From Candidatus Heimdallarchaeota archaeon (lineage in GTDB: Archaea > Asgardarchaeota > Njordarchaeia > Njordarchaeales > JAMOTR01), in assembly GCA_027068385.1 (NCBI GenBank), contig JAMOTR010000070.1, forward strand, positions 1 to 23,633: a stretch of DNA of 23,633 bases, given 5' to 3'. How positions within the stretch are numbered: the first letter of the stretch is position 1; each line of letters starts with the position of its first letter. This document shows, piece after piece, positions 14,041-21,520 of the stretch. Made by a program: the position numbers and the translations under genes. The notes beneath the pieces were generated by a model. It was not told the DNA's origin, did no database searches, and saw only the letters and a list, made by a program, of their open reading frames with translations.

Positions 14041-14571
14041 ATGGAGATAGAGCTCAAATTGCGCATCCGCGAGCCTCCCGATCTATCTAATTATAAGAAG
14101 ATCTACGAGGGAATCGAGGTCGATACTTATTATAATCATCCGTGTCGCGACTTCTCTCGCACCGATGAGGCTCTTAGAATACGCAGGAGAACGGGGTTCG
14201 AAAAGGCTATTCTAACATATAAGGGACCGCGCGCACCGTCGAAGGTAAAGATACGCGAGGAAATAGAGCTCGAGGTAGACGAAGATAAAGCTAAGAAACT
14301 CTTAGAGAGGCTCGGATTTAAGCCCATAGCGGTCATTAAGAAACGTCGCGAGGTGTACATCGTGGACGGGGCCTACGTAACGATAGATCGCGTCGAAGGA
14401 ATAGGGCTGTTTATGGAGATCGAGGCGGAGTCCGAGGAGAAGGTACTAAGCGTGTGGGAGAAGCTCGGTAAAATAGGAGAAATAGAAGAAAAGACGTACC
14501 TCGAATTATTCCTCCTTCATCACAGAGGTGCTTTCGGGAACCTTCAAGAGGAAGTAGACGAGCGAAATTAA
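14041..14571 (+). CDS. CYTH domain protein (class IV adenylate cyclase / triphosphatase-like)
   Basis: This 176-residue protein is of the CYTH superfamily, whose members act on triphosphates inside an eight-stranded tunnel. The signature ExExK is at 2-6 (EIELK). Later strands carry the expected alternating charged residues: EALRIRRR, AILTYKGPR, KIREEIELEVD, KKRREVY, VTIDRVEGIGLFMEIE. Archaeal members have been called CyaB-like adenylate cyclases or thiamine/inorganic triphosphatases; the reaction cannot be decided here. GTGAT overlapping the porB stop provides a ribosome binding site, so the two are likely one transcript. Homologues usually end near TYLELFL; about 20 further residues overlap the 3' end of the convergent MFS gene by 66 bases. 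Confidence 0.85.
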   Translation: MEIELKLRIREPPDLSNYKKIYEGIEVDTYYNHPCRDFSRTDEALRIRRRTGFEKAILTYKGPRAPSKVKIREEIELEVDEDKAKKLLERLGFKPIAVIKKRREVYIVDGAYVTIDRVEGIGLFMEIEAESEEKVLSVWEKLGKIGEIEEKTYLELFLLHHRGAFGNLQEEVDERN

Positions 14572-15714
14572 GCCGATGATTCCGGAGATCCGGAACCCGA
14601 CGGCCTTTCCGATCACTATGAACTTCCGTATTTTTATCTCCCGGGGCATTTTCTCGTATATCCGAGTCCCTATCAGAGGTCCTATTACGGATCCCGCGTT
14701 AAACCGAGCCTGCTGCGAGCCTATAAGCTTCCCGCGTGCGTGAGCGAATAGGTCTGCGGATATAGCTCTATACGCTGGTCCTCCGAGGGCGAAGGCGGCC
14801 GAACGTAAGATCGCGACGCCCACGAACTTCATAAGGTCCCTCAAGAACGGTATCATAAGCGTGAATATGCGAGATAAGCCCAGCGTGTACATGATTACGG
14901 TCTTCCTCCCTAGATGATCGGCTAGGTAACCAGCGGGGTAAGCTAGTATAGCGTTGATGACGCCTAATACGGTGAACAACGCGGAAACAAATTCCGGGGA
15001 CGCCTTAAAGTACTCGTATAAGAGCAAAGTCCGAACCGAGGTGACCATGCCGTTAGCTAAACCGTTAGCGAACGCTACGGTAAAGATCACGCGGGCTATG
15101 GATGGTACGGACACCTCTTGAACGAAGACGACCCTCTTAGCGGCCTTTACGTCTTGTACGAAGAGGGCTACGAAGATTAGAGTAATGGCGGATATCAAAG
15201 AGGTAAAGAGAAACGTATAACGGAAGGCTTGTAGCGGTCCCGTCTGAGCGGAGAATATATGGTATAAGACTCCGCCCAAAGCGGGTCCCGCGATCATACC
15301 CGTAGTGGATGCCGCGTTCACCAGGGATACGGCTCTAGCGCGTTCGTGTATTAACACGGAGTCCGACACTAACGCCTGAGCCGCGGGCCGGAACGCTCCC
15401 GAGGCCACTCCTTGAAGCGTGCGCCATAATATGAGCTCCCGTATATTCCTAGAATAAGCTATGAGAGCCGTGACGATCGTATAACCGAGGAGACCCAGTA
15501 ACATCACCTTCTTCCTCCCTATAGCGTCACTCTTAGCACCAAAATATCTAGCCGAGGGGATCCTAGCGATCATAAAAGCGCTAACCATGATCCCGATATC
15601 GAAGGCTGAGGCTCCGAGGTGTAACGCGAATATAGGTATAAAAGGCATAAAAATCCCGAATCCCGTCATCAGGATCGCTATACTAACGGCTATAACGTAA
15701 ACCTCGCGTCTCAT
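14506..15714 (-). CDS. Major facilitator superfamily transporter
   Basis: This 402-residue integral membrane protein has about twelve hydrophobic segments in two halves, as expected for the MFS. The loop motif A after segment 2 reads GAKSDAIGRKK (59-69). The corresponding loop in the second half is LADHLGRKTV. The segment RTLQGVASGAFRPAAQAL matches the family motif around segment 4, common in multidrug or sugar efflux members. The substrate cannot be told. The N terminus has no cleavable signal. The start faces hsp20 across 72 bases, and an AGAGGGAT-like site precedes the ATG. The 3' end overlaps the CYTH gene. Confidence 0.9.
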   Translation of the reverse strand: MRREVYVIAVSIAILMTGFGIFMPFIPIFALHLGASAFDIGIMVSAFMIARIPSARYFGAKSDAIGRKKVMLLGLLGYTIVTALIAYSRNIRELILWRTLQGVASGAFRPAAQALVSDSVLIHERARAVSLVNAASTTGMIAGPALGGVLYHIFSAQTGPLQAFRYTFLFTSLISAITLIFVALFVQDVKAAKRVVFVQEVSVPSIARVIFTVAFANGLANGMVTSVRTLLLYEYFKASPEFVSALFTVLGVINAILAYPAGYLADHLGRKTVIMYTLGLSRIFTLMIPFLRDLMKFVGVAILRSAAFALGGPAYRAISADLFAHARGKLIGSQQARFNAGSVIGPLIGTRIYEKMPREIKIRKFIVIGKAVGFRISGIIGLISLVYFLLKVPESTSVMKEE

Positions 15715-15786
15715 CTTTATCCCTCTAAGGCTCTTTTTGTCTGTAGAGTTCGAAAGGAAATATGAAAAAGCTCTATTAATAGGTGT
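15715..15786. promoter_or_regulatory. Divergent promoter region, MFS gene / hsp20
   Basis: On the plus strand CGAAAGGAAATATGAAAA (about 15751-15768) looks like a BRE plus TATA element centred about 24 bases before the hsp20 ATG at 15787. AGGTG immediately before that ATG is too close for a normal ribosome binding site, so a leaderless start is likely. A promoter for the minus-strand MFS gene is less clear. Confidence 0.5.
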
Positions 15787-16344
15787 ATGGACGATAAGAG
15801 GAGGCGTAAGTTCCGGTTTTTCGACGACGAGGACGATCGGTTCTCGCTCTTCGATGACGTTGATGAGATCTTTAGAAGGGAAATGGAGCGCGTTATGAAC
15901 ATCATCAATAAGATCCTAGAGGAGAGCTCCGAGACCCCCGGGTCCCCTATAGTATACGGATTCCGCATAGTAATAGGGCCCGACGGGGTTCCTAGGATAC
16001 AGAAGTTCGGAAACATAAAGCCCTCTAGGGAGATCATAAGGACGGACGTCTACGAGCCTACGGTGGACGTATACGAAAAGGACGACACGATACAGGTGAT
16101 CGTAGAGATACCGGGGGCCTCTAAGGATAGCATAAGGATCAAGGCGAAGGAGGATGAAATATACCTAGAGGCTGAAGGGGAGCGCAAGTATGCTAAGCGC
16201 ATAAAGCTCCCCGCTAAGGTGGATCCGAAGAGCGCTAAGGCGAAGTTTAAGAACGGTATCTTAACGATCGAGCTAAAGAAGATCAAGAAGGACGAAGGAG
16301 TGGACGTAAAAGTTGAGCGAGTGTTTTTGATATTCATCGTATAA
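15787..16344 (+). CDS. hsp20: Small heat shock protein, Hsp20 / alpha-crystallin family
   Basis: This gene encodes a 185-residue ATP-independent holdase. Residues 1-85 form a charged, less conserved N-terminal arm (FRFFDDEDD at 9-17). Residues from about 86 to 165 form the alpha-crystallin domain, with VDVYEKDDTIQVIVEIPG, the DSIRIKAKEDEIYLEAEG strands and the closing KNGILTIELKK. The last residues, LIFIV, may act as the IxI motif that links subunits into oligomers, but they are encoded in an AT-rich stretch and could be an overrun. The stop codon overlaps the TATA-like box of the proteasome beta gene. The neighbouring proteasome genes suggest a shared role in handling damaged protein. Confidence 0.92.
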   Translation: MDDKRRRKFRFFDDEDDRFSLFDDVDEIFRREMERVMNIINKILEESSETPGSPIVYGFRIVIGPDGVPRIQKFGNIKPSREIIRTDVYEPTVDVYEKDDTIQVIVEIPGASKDSIRIKAKEDEIYLEAEGERKYAKRIKLPAKVDPKSAKAKFKNGILTIELKKIKKDEGVDVKVERVFLIFIV

Positions 16345-16346
16345 GA
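16339..16346 (+). promoter_or_regulatory. TATA-like box before the first proteasome beta gene
   Basis: GTATAAGA overlaps the hsp20 stop codon. It lies about 23 bases before ATG 16366 but only about 11 before ATG 16354. It therefore fits a leaderless start at 16366, which would shorten the proteasome propeptide from 8 to 4 residues. The call rests on position only. Confidence 0.4.
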
Positions 16347-16353
16347 AGCTCTT

Positions 16354-16983
16354 ATGCATGGACCGATGAAAACCGGAACGACTACGGTGGCGTTAAAGTA
16401 TTCCGATGGAGTAGTATTAGCTGCGGATAGACGCGTTTCTATAAATACCGGACTGGTGGTCTCCCGTACTTATACGAAGATCGTACCTTTAGCGGATTTC
16501 GTGGCTATCACGGTATCGGGTCTCGTAGCCGACGCTCAGAAGATCTCGGAGTTCCTCACCGCCCGGATCAAGAAGTTCGAGCTAGAACGTCGTCGTAAGC
16601 CTTTAATAAAAGAGATCTCGCGCTATTTATCGCTCGTTATGCATAACCACTTGAAGTCTTATATGCCGTTAATAACGCACATCATCGTAGGGGGCGTGGA
16701 CGTACGCGGGCCCCATATATTCTTCCTCGACGATGCTGGATCAGTGGTGGAGGACGACTTCCTATCCTCGGGTTCGGGAAGCCCCATCGCTTACGGATAC
16801 TTAGAAGCCGCTTATCGCGAGGGAATGAGCGAAGAGGAGGCGATAAGGACCGCGATATACGCGATAAACTCAGCGATCATGCGCGACGTGGCTACGGGCG
16901 ACGGTATAGACGTCGTCGTGATATCCCCTAAGGGACTAAGGAAGCTTAGCGATGAGGAAGTTAAGAAATACTTAAGGAGGTGA
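16354..16983 (+). CDS. psmB: Proteasome beta subunit (catalytic type)
   Basis: This is a catalytic beta subunit of the archaeal 20S proteasome (209 residues). Self-cleavage after Gly8 would expose Thr9 as the N-terminal nucleophile (KTG|TTTVALKY). Counting that Thr as 1, the expected acidic residue is Asp17 (LAADRR). The lysine falls at 34 (TYTKI), implying a one-residue insertion in the loop before it. The usual Ser129 segment is GSGSP. In RDVATGDGIDVVVI, Asp166 is kept while the Ser169 position is Thr. The start is uncertain: ATG 16354 gives an 8-residue propeptide, while ATG 16366 gives 4 and fits the TATA-like GTATAAGA better. The alpha gene follows after 6 bases. Confidence 0.94.
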   Translation: MHGPMKTGTTTVALKYSDGVVLAADRRVSINTGLVVSRTYTKIVPLADFVAITVSGLVADAQKISEFLTARIKKFELERRRKPLIKEISRYLSLVMHNHLKSYMPLITHIIVGGVDVRGPHIFFLDDAGSVVEDDFLSSGSGSPIAYGYLEAAYREGMSEEEAIRTAIYAINSAIMRDVATGDGIDVVVISPKGLRKLSDEEVKKYLRR

Positions 16984-16989
16984 CCTCAT

Positions 16990-17754
16990 ATGTCTCGGTT
17001 CGGAGATCAAGCGGTTGGTTATGATAAGACCACATCGATGTTCTCCCCGGACGGACGCATAATACAATTAGAGTACGCACGCGTGGCGATGCGCCGCGGT
17101 CTCCTTACGATAGCTATAGTAACTAAGGAAGCGGTTATACTTGGAGGATTAATACCCCTCTCTAAGCTCTTACTACCCGCTGAGAAGATATATCAGATAG
17201 ATGATCACATAGCGGCCGCGTATGCCGGATACACAGCGGACGGTCGCGTTCTCATCAACAAGGCTCGCGATATAGCGTATCAAAACCGCCTCATCTTCGG
17301 GGAAGAAATAGACGTATACACGCTCGCGGAGGAGCTTAGTGATTATATGCAGCAGTACACACAATACGGAGGAGTGAGACCCTTCGGCGTCGGGATCTTC
17401 ATAGGCGGATACGACATCTACGGCCCCAGAGCCGTATTCGTAGATCCCGGAGGCACGATCTTCGGCATTAGAGCGTATTGCGTCGGTAGGGATGACGAAA
17501 AGGTGATCAAGCTGCTTAAGGAGCGTTACGATCCCGAAATAAGCTACGATGACGCGCTTAAGCTCGCGGTAGAGGGGCTAGTTCTCGCGATGAAGGAGGA
17601 GGATAAGAGGAAGGAAAAGAAGAAAACCGAGTACGAGTCCGGCGTCTCTCATGAGCGCGTGCTCATCGTGAGGATAGATAAAGAAGGAGTAAAGAGGATA
17701 CCGGAGGACGACATAAAGAAAATCATAGAGTCGCTAGGAGGTGATTCTGAGTGA
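16990..17754 (+). CDS. psmA: Proteasome alpha subunit
   Basis: This 254-residue subunit forms the outer seven-membered rings of the 20S proteasome, which gate entry and bind AAA+ unfoldases. The N-terminal gate and H0 helix are typical: YDKTTSMFSPDGRIIQLEYA (11-30). The alpha-type GGVRPFGVGIFIGGYD segment is present and there is no catalytic threonine. The C terminus does not end in an HbYX motif, as expected for an alpha subunit. A strong site GGAGGTGA (16976-16983) overlaps the stop of the upstream beta gene, 6 bases before the ATG. The order beta-alpha-beta in one operon is unusual; many archaea keep these genes at separate loci. Confidence 0.96.
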   Translation: MSRFGDQAVGYDKTTSMFSPDGRIIQLEYARVAMRRGLLTIAIVTKEAVILGGLIPLSKLLLPAEKIYQIDDHIAAAYAGYTADGRVLINKARDIAYQNRLIFGEEIDVYTLAEELSDYMQQYTQYGGVRPFGVGIFIGGYDIYGPRAVFVDPGGTIFGIRAYCVGRDDEKVIKLLKERYDPEISYDDALKLAVEGLVLAMKEEDKRKEKKKTEYESGVSHERVLIVRIDKEGVKRIPEDDIKKIIESLGGDSE

Positions 17755-18383
17755 CGTATGGAGGTACTATAGCGGCGATAGCGGGTAAGGATTTTGTTCT
17801 CGTAGGGGTCACTCACGGGGCCGCTCTAGGGAGATCCTTTATGATCTCTAGGCGTGGCGCTAAGAGGATGTTTAAGTTATACGATCGTATACTCGTAGCG
17901 TATACGGGTCTCTACGGAGGGTTTCAGCACGTAAATAGTATGCTAGAGACGTACCTAAAAGCCGACTACTACAAGTACAAGATAGTCCCCACCGTGAAGA
18001 GAGTGTCTAGCACGCTCTCCGCTATTTTATACTCGGATAGGTTTAAGTTCCCTAACCCTATAGAGGCGATCGTCGCTGGGTTTAACCCCGATCGGAGCGG
18101 GCCTGAATTGTACGTAGTAGGATCATTAGGAGAGCTCATACCGGAAAAGTATGCCGCTACGGGAGACGGGTTCGAGATAGCCCTAGCCGTATTAGAGTCT
18201 CAGTATAAGGAGGACTTATCTTTAGAGGAGGCGAAGAAGATACTTTATTCCGCCCTTAAGACCGCGGCCGCTAGGGTAATGACGAACGATCCTTACTTAG
18301 AGCCCGAGGTTGATTACGTAAAGAGGCCTCGAGATAACTTCACGTTTAGTGAGGCTTTTTCGTTTCGGCTTTTAGTTCTATAG
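17751..18383 (+). CDS. Proteasome beta-like subunit, probably inactive (beta-6-like)
   Basis: This gene encodes 210 residues with the proteasome fold: GGTIAAIAGKDFVLVGV at 4-20, the YTGLYGGFQ loop and the ATGDGFEIALAVLE segment. The opening resembles eukaryotic beta-6 (which also has a GGTI-AIAG-DF pattern) more than archaeal catalytic subunits. A Thr follows Gly-Gly, but the acidic residue at position 17 is replaced (GVTHGAA where LAADRRA is usual) and the lysine at 33 appears to be Arg (AKRMF). It is therefore likely to be structural or regulatory within mixed beta rings. The GTG start overlaps the alpha stop and has GGAGGTGAT (17737-17745) 5 bases upstream. The Phe/Leu-rich last residues are encoded by T-rich DNA that may double as a transcription end. 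Confidence 0.87.
   Translation: MTYGGTIAAIAGKDFVLVGVTHGAALGRSFMISRRGAKRMFKLYDRILVAYTGLYGGFQHVNSMLETYLKADYYKYKIVPTVKRVSSTLSAILYSDRFKFPNPIEAIVAGFNPDRSGPELYVVGSLGELIPEKYAATGDGFEIALAVLESQYKEDLSLEEAKKILYSALKTAAARVMTNDPYLEPEVDYVKRPRDNFTFSEAFSFRLLVL
18350..18382 (+). terminator. T-rich tract at the end of the proteasome genes
   Basis: The stretch contains CTTTTTCG and GGCTTTTAG separated by a few bases, on the plus strand. Archaeal termination commonly occurs at such T-runs. It lies within the last codons of the beta-like gene, and the following epimerase start has no ribosome binding site. This suggests that at least some transcripts end here. There is no hairpin. Confidence 0.35.
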
Positions 18384-18384
18384 A

Positions 18385-19446
18385 ATGATCGACGAGATCG
18401 TAGCTATACACGTTAGAGTCCCTCTTACTAGAGTATTTAGGATCTCCGTAGGTTCTAGCACTCATAGCGAGACGGTAATCATAGGCGTTAAGTCCGGAGA
18501 AGTACGGGGATTCGGGGAGGCCCCTCCGTCCGTCCGTTTAGCCGGTGAGTCTATAGGTACCGTCCTAGACACTCTAAATCTTATACACGAGAGGATACTA
18601 AAGGCCGAAACTAAGGGAGAAATCTACGAGGTACTACAGAGAATACACGGAGGCCCAGCTCTCAAGGCCGGACTAGAAGGGGCTTTGCGGGACCTAACGG
18701 CGAAGAAGGGGAGACTTTCCCCCAGGGATCTATGGTGCACGAGAGCTGGGGTATATACGGATATGACCGTATCCCTAGACGAGCCCGAGAGACAAGCGAA
18801 GGAGGCGGAGGAGTTCGTAAAGATGGGGTTTAAGGCCCTTAAGGTGAAGCTCGACGGAAATGAGGAGAAGAACGTGGAGCGCATTAAAGCCATACGCGAG
18901 GCGGTCGGTGACATACCTATACGCGTTGACTTTAACACCGCCCTCAAGCCTCATAGAGCTTATAAGCACATGCGCGAGCTAGAGCGCTTCGACATAGAGC
19001 TCTTTGAGCAGCCCGTAAGGAACGTCCGTTCTTTACTTCCGAATAAGCTGGATACCCCTATATTCGCGGACGAGTCCGCATATAGCGTTTCCGAAGCTGT
19101 GAGGCTCATCGAGGACGGGATAGACGGAATAGTATTAAAGCTCGCGAAGCACGGCCTAGAGGGAGCTAGGTTCCTATTGGATTTCGCTAAGCGCTCGGGA
19201 GCGATGATACTCGTAGGATGTACGAGCGAGACCGGAGTAGGGGCTTCATTTCTCACGGCTCTAGCAGCAAGCGGAGCGGACTTCGTAGACGTGGACTCAG
19301 ACGTTCATCTAATGTATAAGATAGACGATAGAACGGCGCCTAAAGAGGGATACAGAAGCGTACCTGATGAGGGATTTACGGCTATAAGGACGCCCGACGA
19401 CGTCCCTAAAGAGGTCGTGATAAACAAGCGGAGGCGGTCTTTATGA
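18385..19446 (+). CDS. Enolase superfamily enzyme, dipeptide epimerase-like (MR/MLE family)
   Basis: This 353-residue protein is of the muconate lactonizing enzyme subgroup. The alpha+beta cap (1-125) is followed by the barrel with the catalytic set. These are Lys153/Lys155 in LKVKLDG, metal ligands Asp182 (RVDFN), Glu208 (FEQP) and Asp229 (ADES), and Lys252 in VLKLAK as the opposite base. The KxK plus LKLxK pattern, with DVDSDVHL near the end, fits the L-Ala-D/L-Glu and related dipeptide epimerases. o-Succinylbenzoate synthase and racemases in the same subgroup cannot be excluded. The ATG is one base after the proteasome beta-like stop with no Shine-Dalgarno sequence. Its position suggests work on small peptides downstream of the proteasome, but this is inference. 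The next gene starts within the stop (ATGA). Confidence 0.82.
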   Translation: MIDEIVAIHVRVPLTRVFRISVGSSTHSETVIIGVKSGEVRGFGEAPPSVRLAGESIGTVLDTLNLIHERILKAETKGEIYEVLQRIHGGPALKAGLEGALRDLTAKKGRLSPRDLWCTRAGVYTDMTVSLDEPERQAKEAEEFVKMGFKALKVKLDGNEEKNVERIKAIREAVGDIPIRVDFNTALKPHRAYKHMRELERFDIELFEQPVRNVRSLLPNKLDTPIFADESAYSVSEAVRLIEDGIDGIVLKLAKHGLEGARFLLDFAKRSGAMILVGCTSETGVGASFLTALAASGADFVDVDSDVHLMYKIDDRTAPKEGYRSVPDEGFTAIRTPDDVPKEVVINKRRRSL

Positions 19447-21515
19447 GGATACTCCCACTCGTTTTTGTATTATTAATTCTCGTTCATCCCCGGGTTCACC
19501 CGACTTCTATAAACATATCTCCGAGTAAGTCATTCTATCTGAGGGGGGACGTAATTACGATATCCGGAAAACTTCAGGCGGGAGCCGTTCCCGTATCGGA
19601 TGAGACCGTTTATTTATTAATTAACGGTAGCGTCAAGGATGAGACCCAAACGGACTCGGAGGGGAACTTCGAATTCAATTTTCAGATACCTCTCGATCGG
19701 CCTCCGGGCACTTATATGAACATCACCGTGTATTTTCCCGGTAGCTACCTTTTCTATCCCACGTACGCGAACACGACTATACTCGTGTACGGTGGTATCT
19801 ACGTAGAAGCTAGCTTCTCACCGAGCGGTAACTCATTAGAGGAACACTTTAGCGGACCAAGGACGATAGAGTATAGGATCTCAGCGGAGTTCGATAACGG
19901 CTCTTCGGCCGCGATAGATCGGTATATATCATATAGCTATGAGGGTCACTCCGGAAGTCATAGCGGAAATCAAACGCTTAACGATACCTCCGGAGACGTA
20001 TTATCGATCGACTTAAACGAGCCCTCTTATGGTAAGATCACGATATACGCGTATTGCGATGAGGAAGGTTTCCTCTTTAAGAATAACCTTAAGCTTAAAT
20101 ACAAGGAAGATCTACCGTTCGTTTTATACGAATACGCTAACGTCACTGGACACATAGAGGCGACGTACGCGGACGAGCCCGCTTATATGTACGTGACCAT
20201 AAAAGACGAACTAGGCTACACGGACGTCCTCGCTTCAGCTTTGGATAACGGGAATGTATATGTATCTTATGGAGGATCGAACGTGAATCCTCATACGAAG
20301 AACGTGAACGTAGTTTCCGATCACGTAGAAGGTGTGTTCGAGTTCGAGTTACCGCCGGGACGGGGAGGAGAGCTCGCTCCTCATATCACTCTTTCCCTAC
20401 CAGAGTACATACGCGTATCGTCCGTAGATGTAAAAGGTAGGTACGTAGAGCTAAGGAACGTCACCGTGGTACTACCGTCGGAATATCCCAACGGCGTCCC
20501 TATAATCTTCACCCCCTACTTATATAACGAGCTCACGGGAGACTATAAATTACTAAAACCGTTCTTACAGTCCGTAGAGATACTATACGGAAGCGTATAC
20601 GACGCGAGGCGGAAGAATAACGACTTCATCTTATACGCGGCCGGTGATCTAGGGTTCCTCGTGCGCGCGTTCGCCAACGACACTCAGACGTGCTTCAACG
20701 TTTCTCAAGAGGTATATATGCACGGAATAGACGTAAGTATAACCACAAACGCCTCCGGTACTATCCGGATAAGGCCGGACGAAAACTTTACCGTATACGT
20801 AGATATATCCCCGCGGACGTTTAGGGACATCCACGCGATAGCCTCGATAAAGATCTCGGACGGCACGGGGACGAGAACCGAATATAAGAGATTCGACGGA
20901 ACGCTGATCCTAACATTCTATGGGAACCAGATATTAAACAATACAATGATAAGTATCTCCGTCGGAGATCGGAATACCACCCTTATAGTGTACATACAGA
21001 AGATCGGAGGTTCTACCCCTTCGCCCCCGAGTCCGCCGACTAATCAAGCGACGGGTTACTCGCGGATCACGGTTCTAGCGATAATACTCTTAGCGATCTT
21101 GGTGATCTTGGTCGTCTATTTACTGTACCTCATCATAAAGATGATTAAGGGGAGGATGGGGAAGAAGAGAGCGAGGCCTATTAGTAGCTATGAAGCGGTA
21201 ATTCAAAACCTACGTAGAATATACAGAACGGGGAACTTCAAGTTGCTCGCTACGGAAGCTTATAAGTTCCTCACGACCGTACTCGCTCCTCGCTTAGGCG
21301 TCGCTATAAAGCCTAACGATACCCCTAGAAGAGTAGCTGAGAAGATCATAGCCGCGGGCGCTAGCGCCTCGGCCGTGATGACTATCGTGAACGCGTACGA
21401 GATAGCTAAATACTCACCATGGGATATCGACGACGATACCGCTCAGAAGATCATCACGGCTGTTAATATACTCATTAAAGAACATCTAGCGAAACCCGCG
21501 CCCGCCGCGAGGTGA
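19443..21515 (+). CDS. Surface-exposed membrane-anchored protein with Ig-like region and cytosolic DUF4129-like domain
   Basis: The product has 690 residues. Residues 1-20 are a signal peptide. From about 22 to 525 there is a beta-rich extracellular region, beginning with an Ig-like segment (SFYLRGDVITISGKL) and carrying many N-x-S/T glycosylation sequons (NIS, NGS, NIT, NTT, NQT, NDT, NVT). A Pro/Ser linker (about 530) leads to one membrane helix (about 541-566), then a basic stop and a helical cytosolic domain (567-690). The last part (GNFKLLATEAYKFLTTVLAP, then DTPRRVAEKI) matches the DUF4129 type found beside MoxR ATPases. I infer a cell-surface sensor or anchor whose cytosolic end works with the MoxR ATPase. 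The ATG overlaps the epimerase stop. The family name is assigned from pattern and context. Confidence 0.75.
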   Translation: MRILPLVFVLLILVHPRVHPTSINISPSKSFYLRGDVITISGKLQAGAVPVSDETVYLLINGSVKDETQTDSEGNFEFNFQIPLDRPPGTYMNITVYFPGSYLFYPTYANTTILVYGGIYVEASFSPSGNSLEEHFSGPRTIEYRISAEFDNGSSAAIDRYISYSYEGHSGSHSGNQTLNDTSGDVLSIDLNEPSYGKITIYAYCDEEGFLFKNNLKLKYKEDLPFVLYEYANVTGHIEATYADEPAYMYVTIKDELGYTDVLASALDNGNVYVSYGGSNVNPHTKNVNVVSDHVEGVFEFELPPGRGGELAPHITLSLPEYIRVSSVDVKGRYVELRNVTVVLPSEYPNGVPIIFTPYLYNELTGDYKLLKPFLQSVEILYGSVYDARRKNNDFILYAAGDLGFLVRAFANDTQTCFNVSQEVYMHGIDVSITTNASGTIRIRPDENFTVYVDISPRTFRDIHAIASIKISDGTGTRTEYKRFDGTLILTFYGNQILNNTMISISVGDRNTTLIVYIQKIGGSTPSPPSPPTNQATGYSRITVLAIILLAILVILVVYLLYLIIKMIKGRMGKKRARPISSYEAVIQNLRRIYRTGNFKLLATEAYKFLTTVLAPRLGVAIKPNDTPRRVAEKIIAAGASASAVMTIVNAYEIAKYSPWDIDDDTAQKIITAVNILIKEHLAKPAPAAR

Positions 21516-21520
21516 TTTTT

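Noticed and set aside
16050..16337. Open frame on the minus strand opposite hsp20
   Set aside because: It is Ser/Thr-rich with no family signature, and the plus strand has a clear alpha-crystallin domain.
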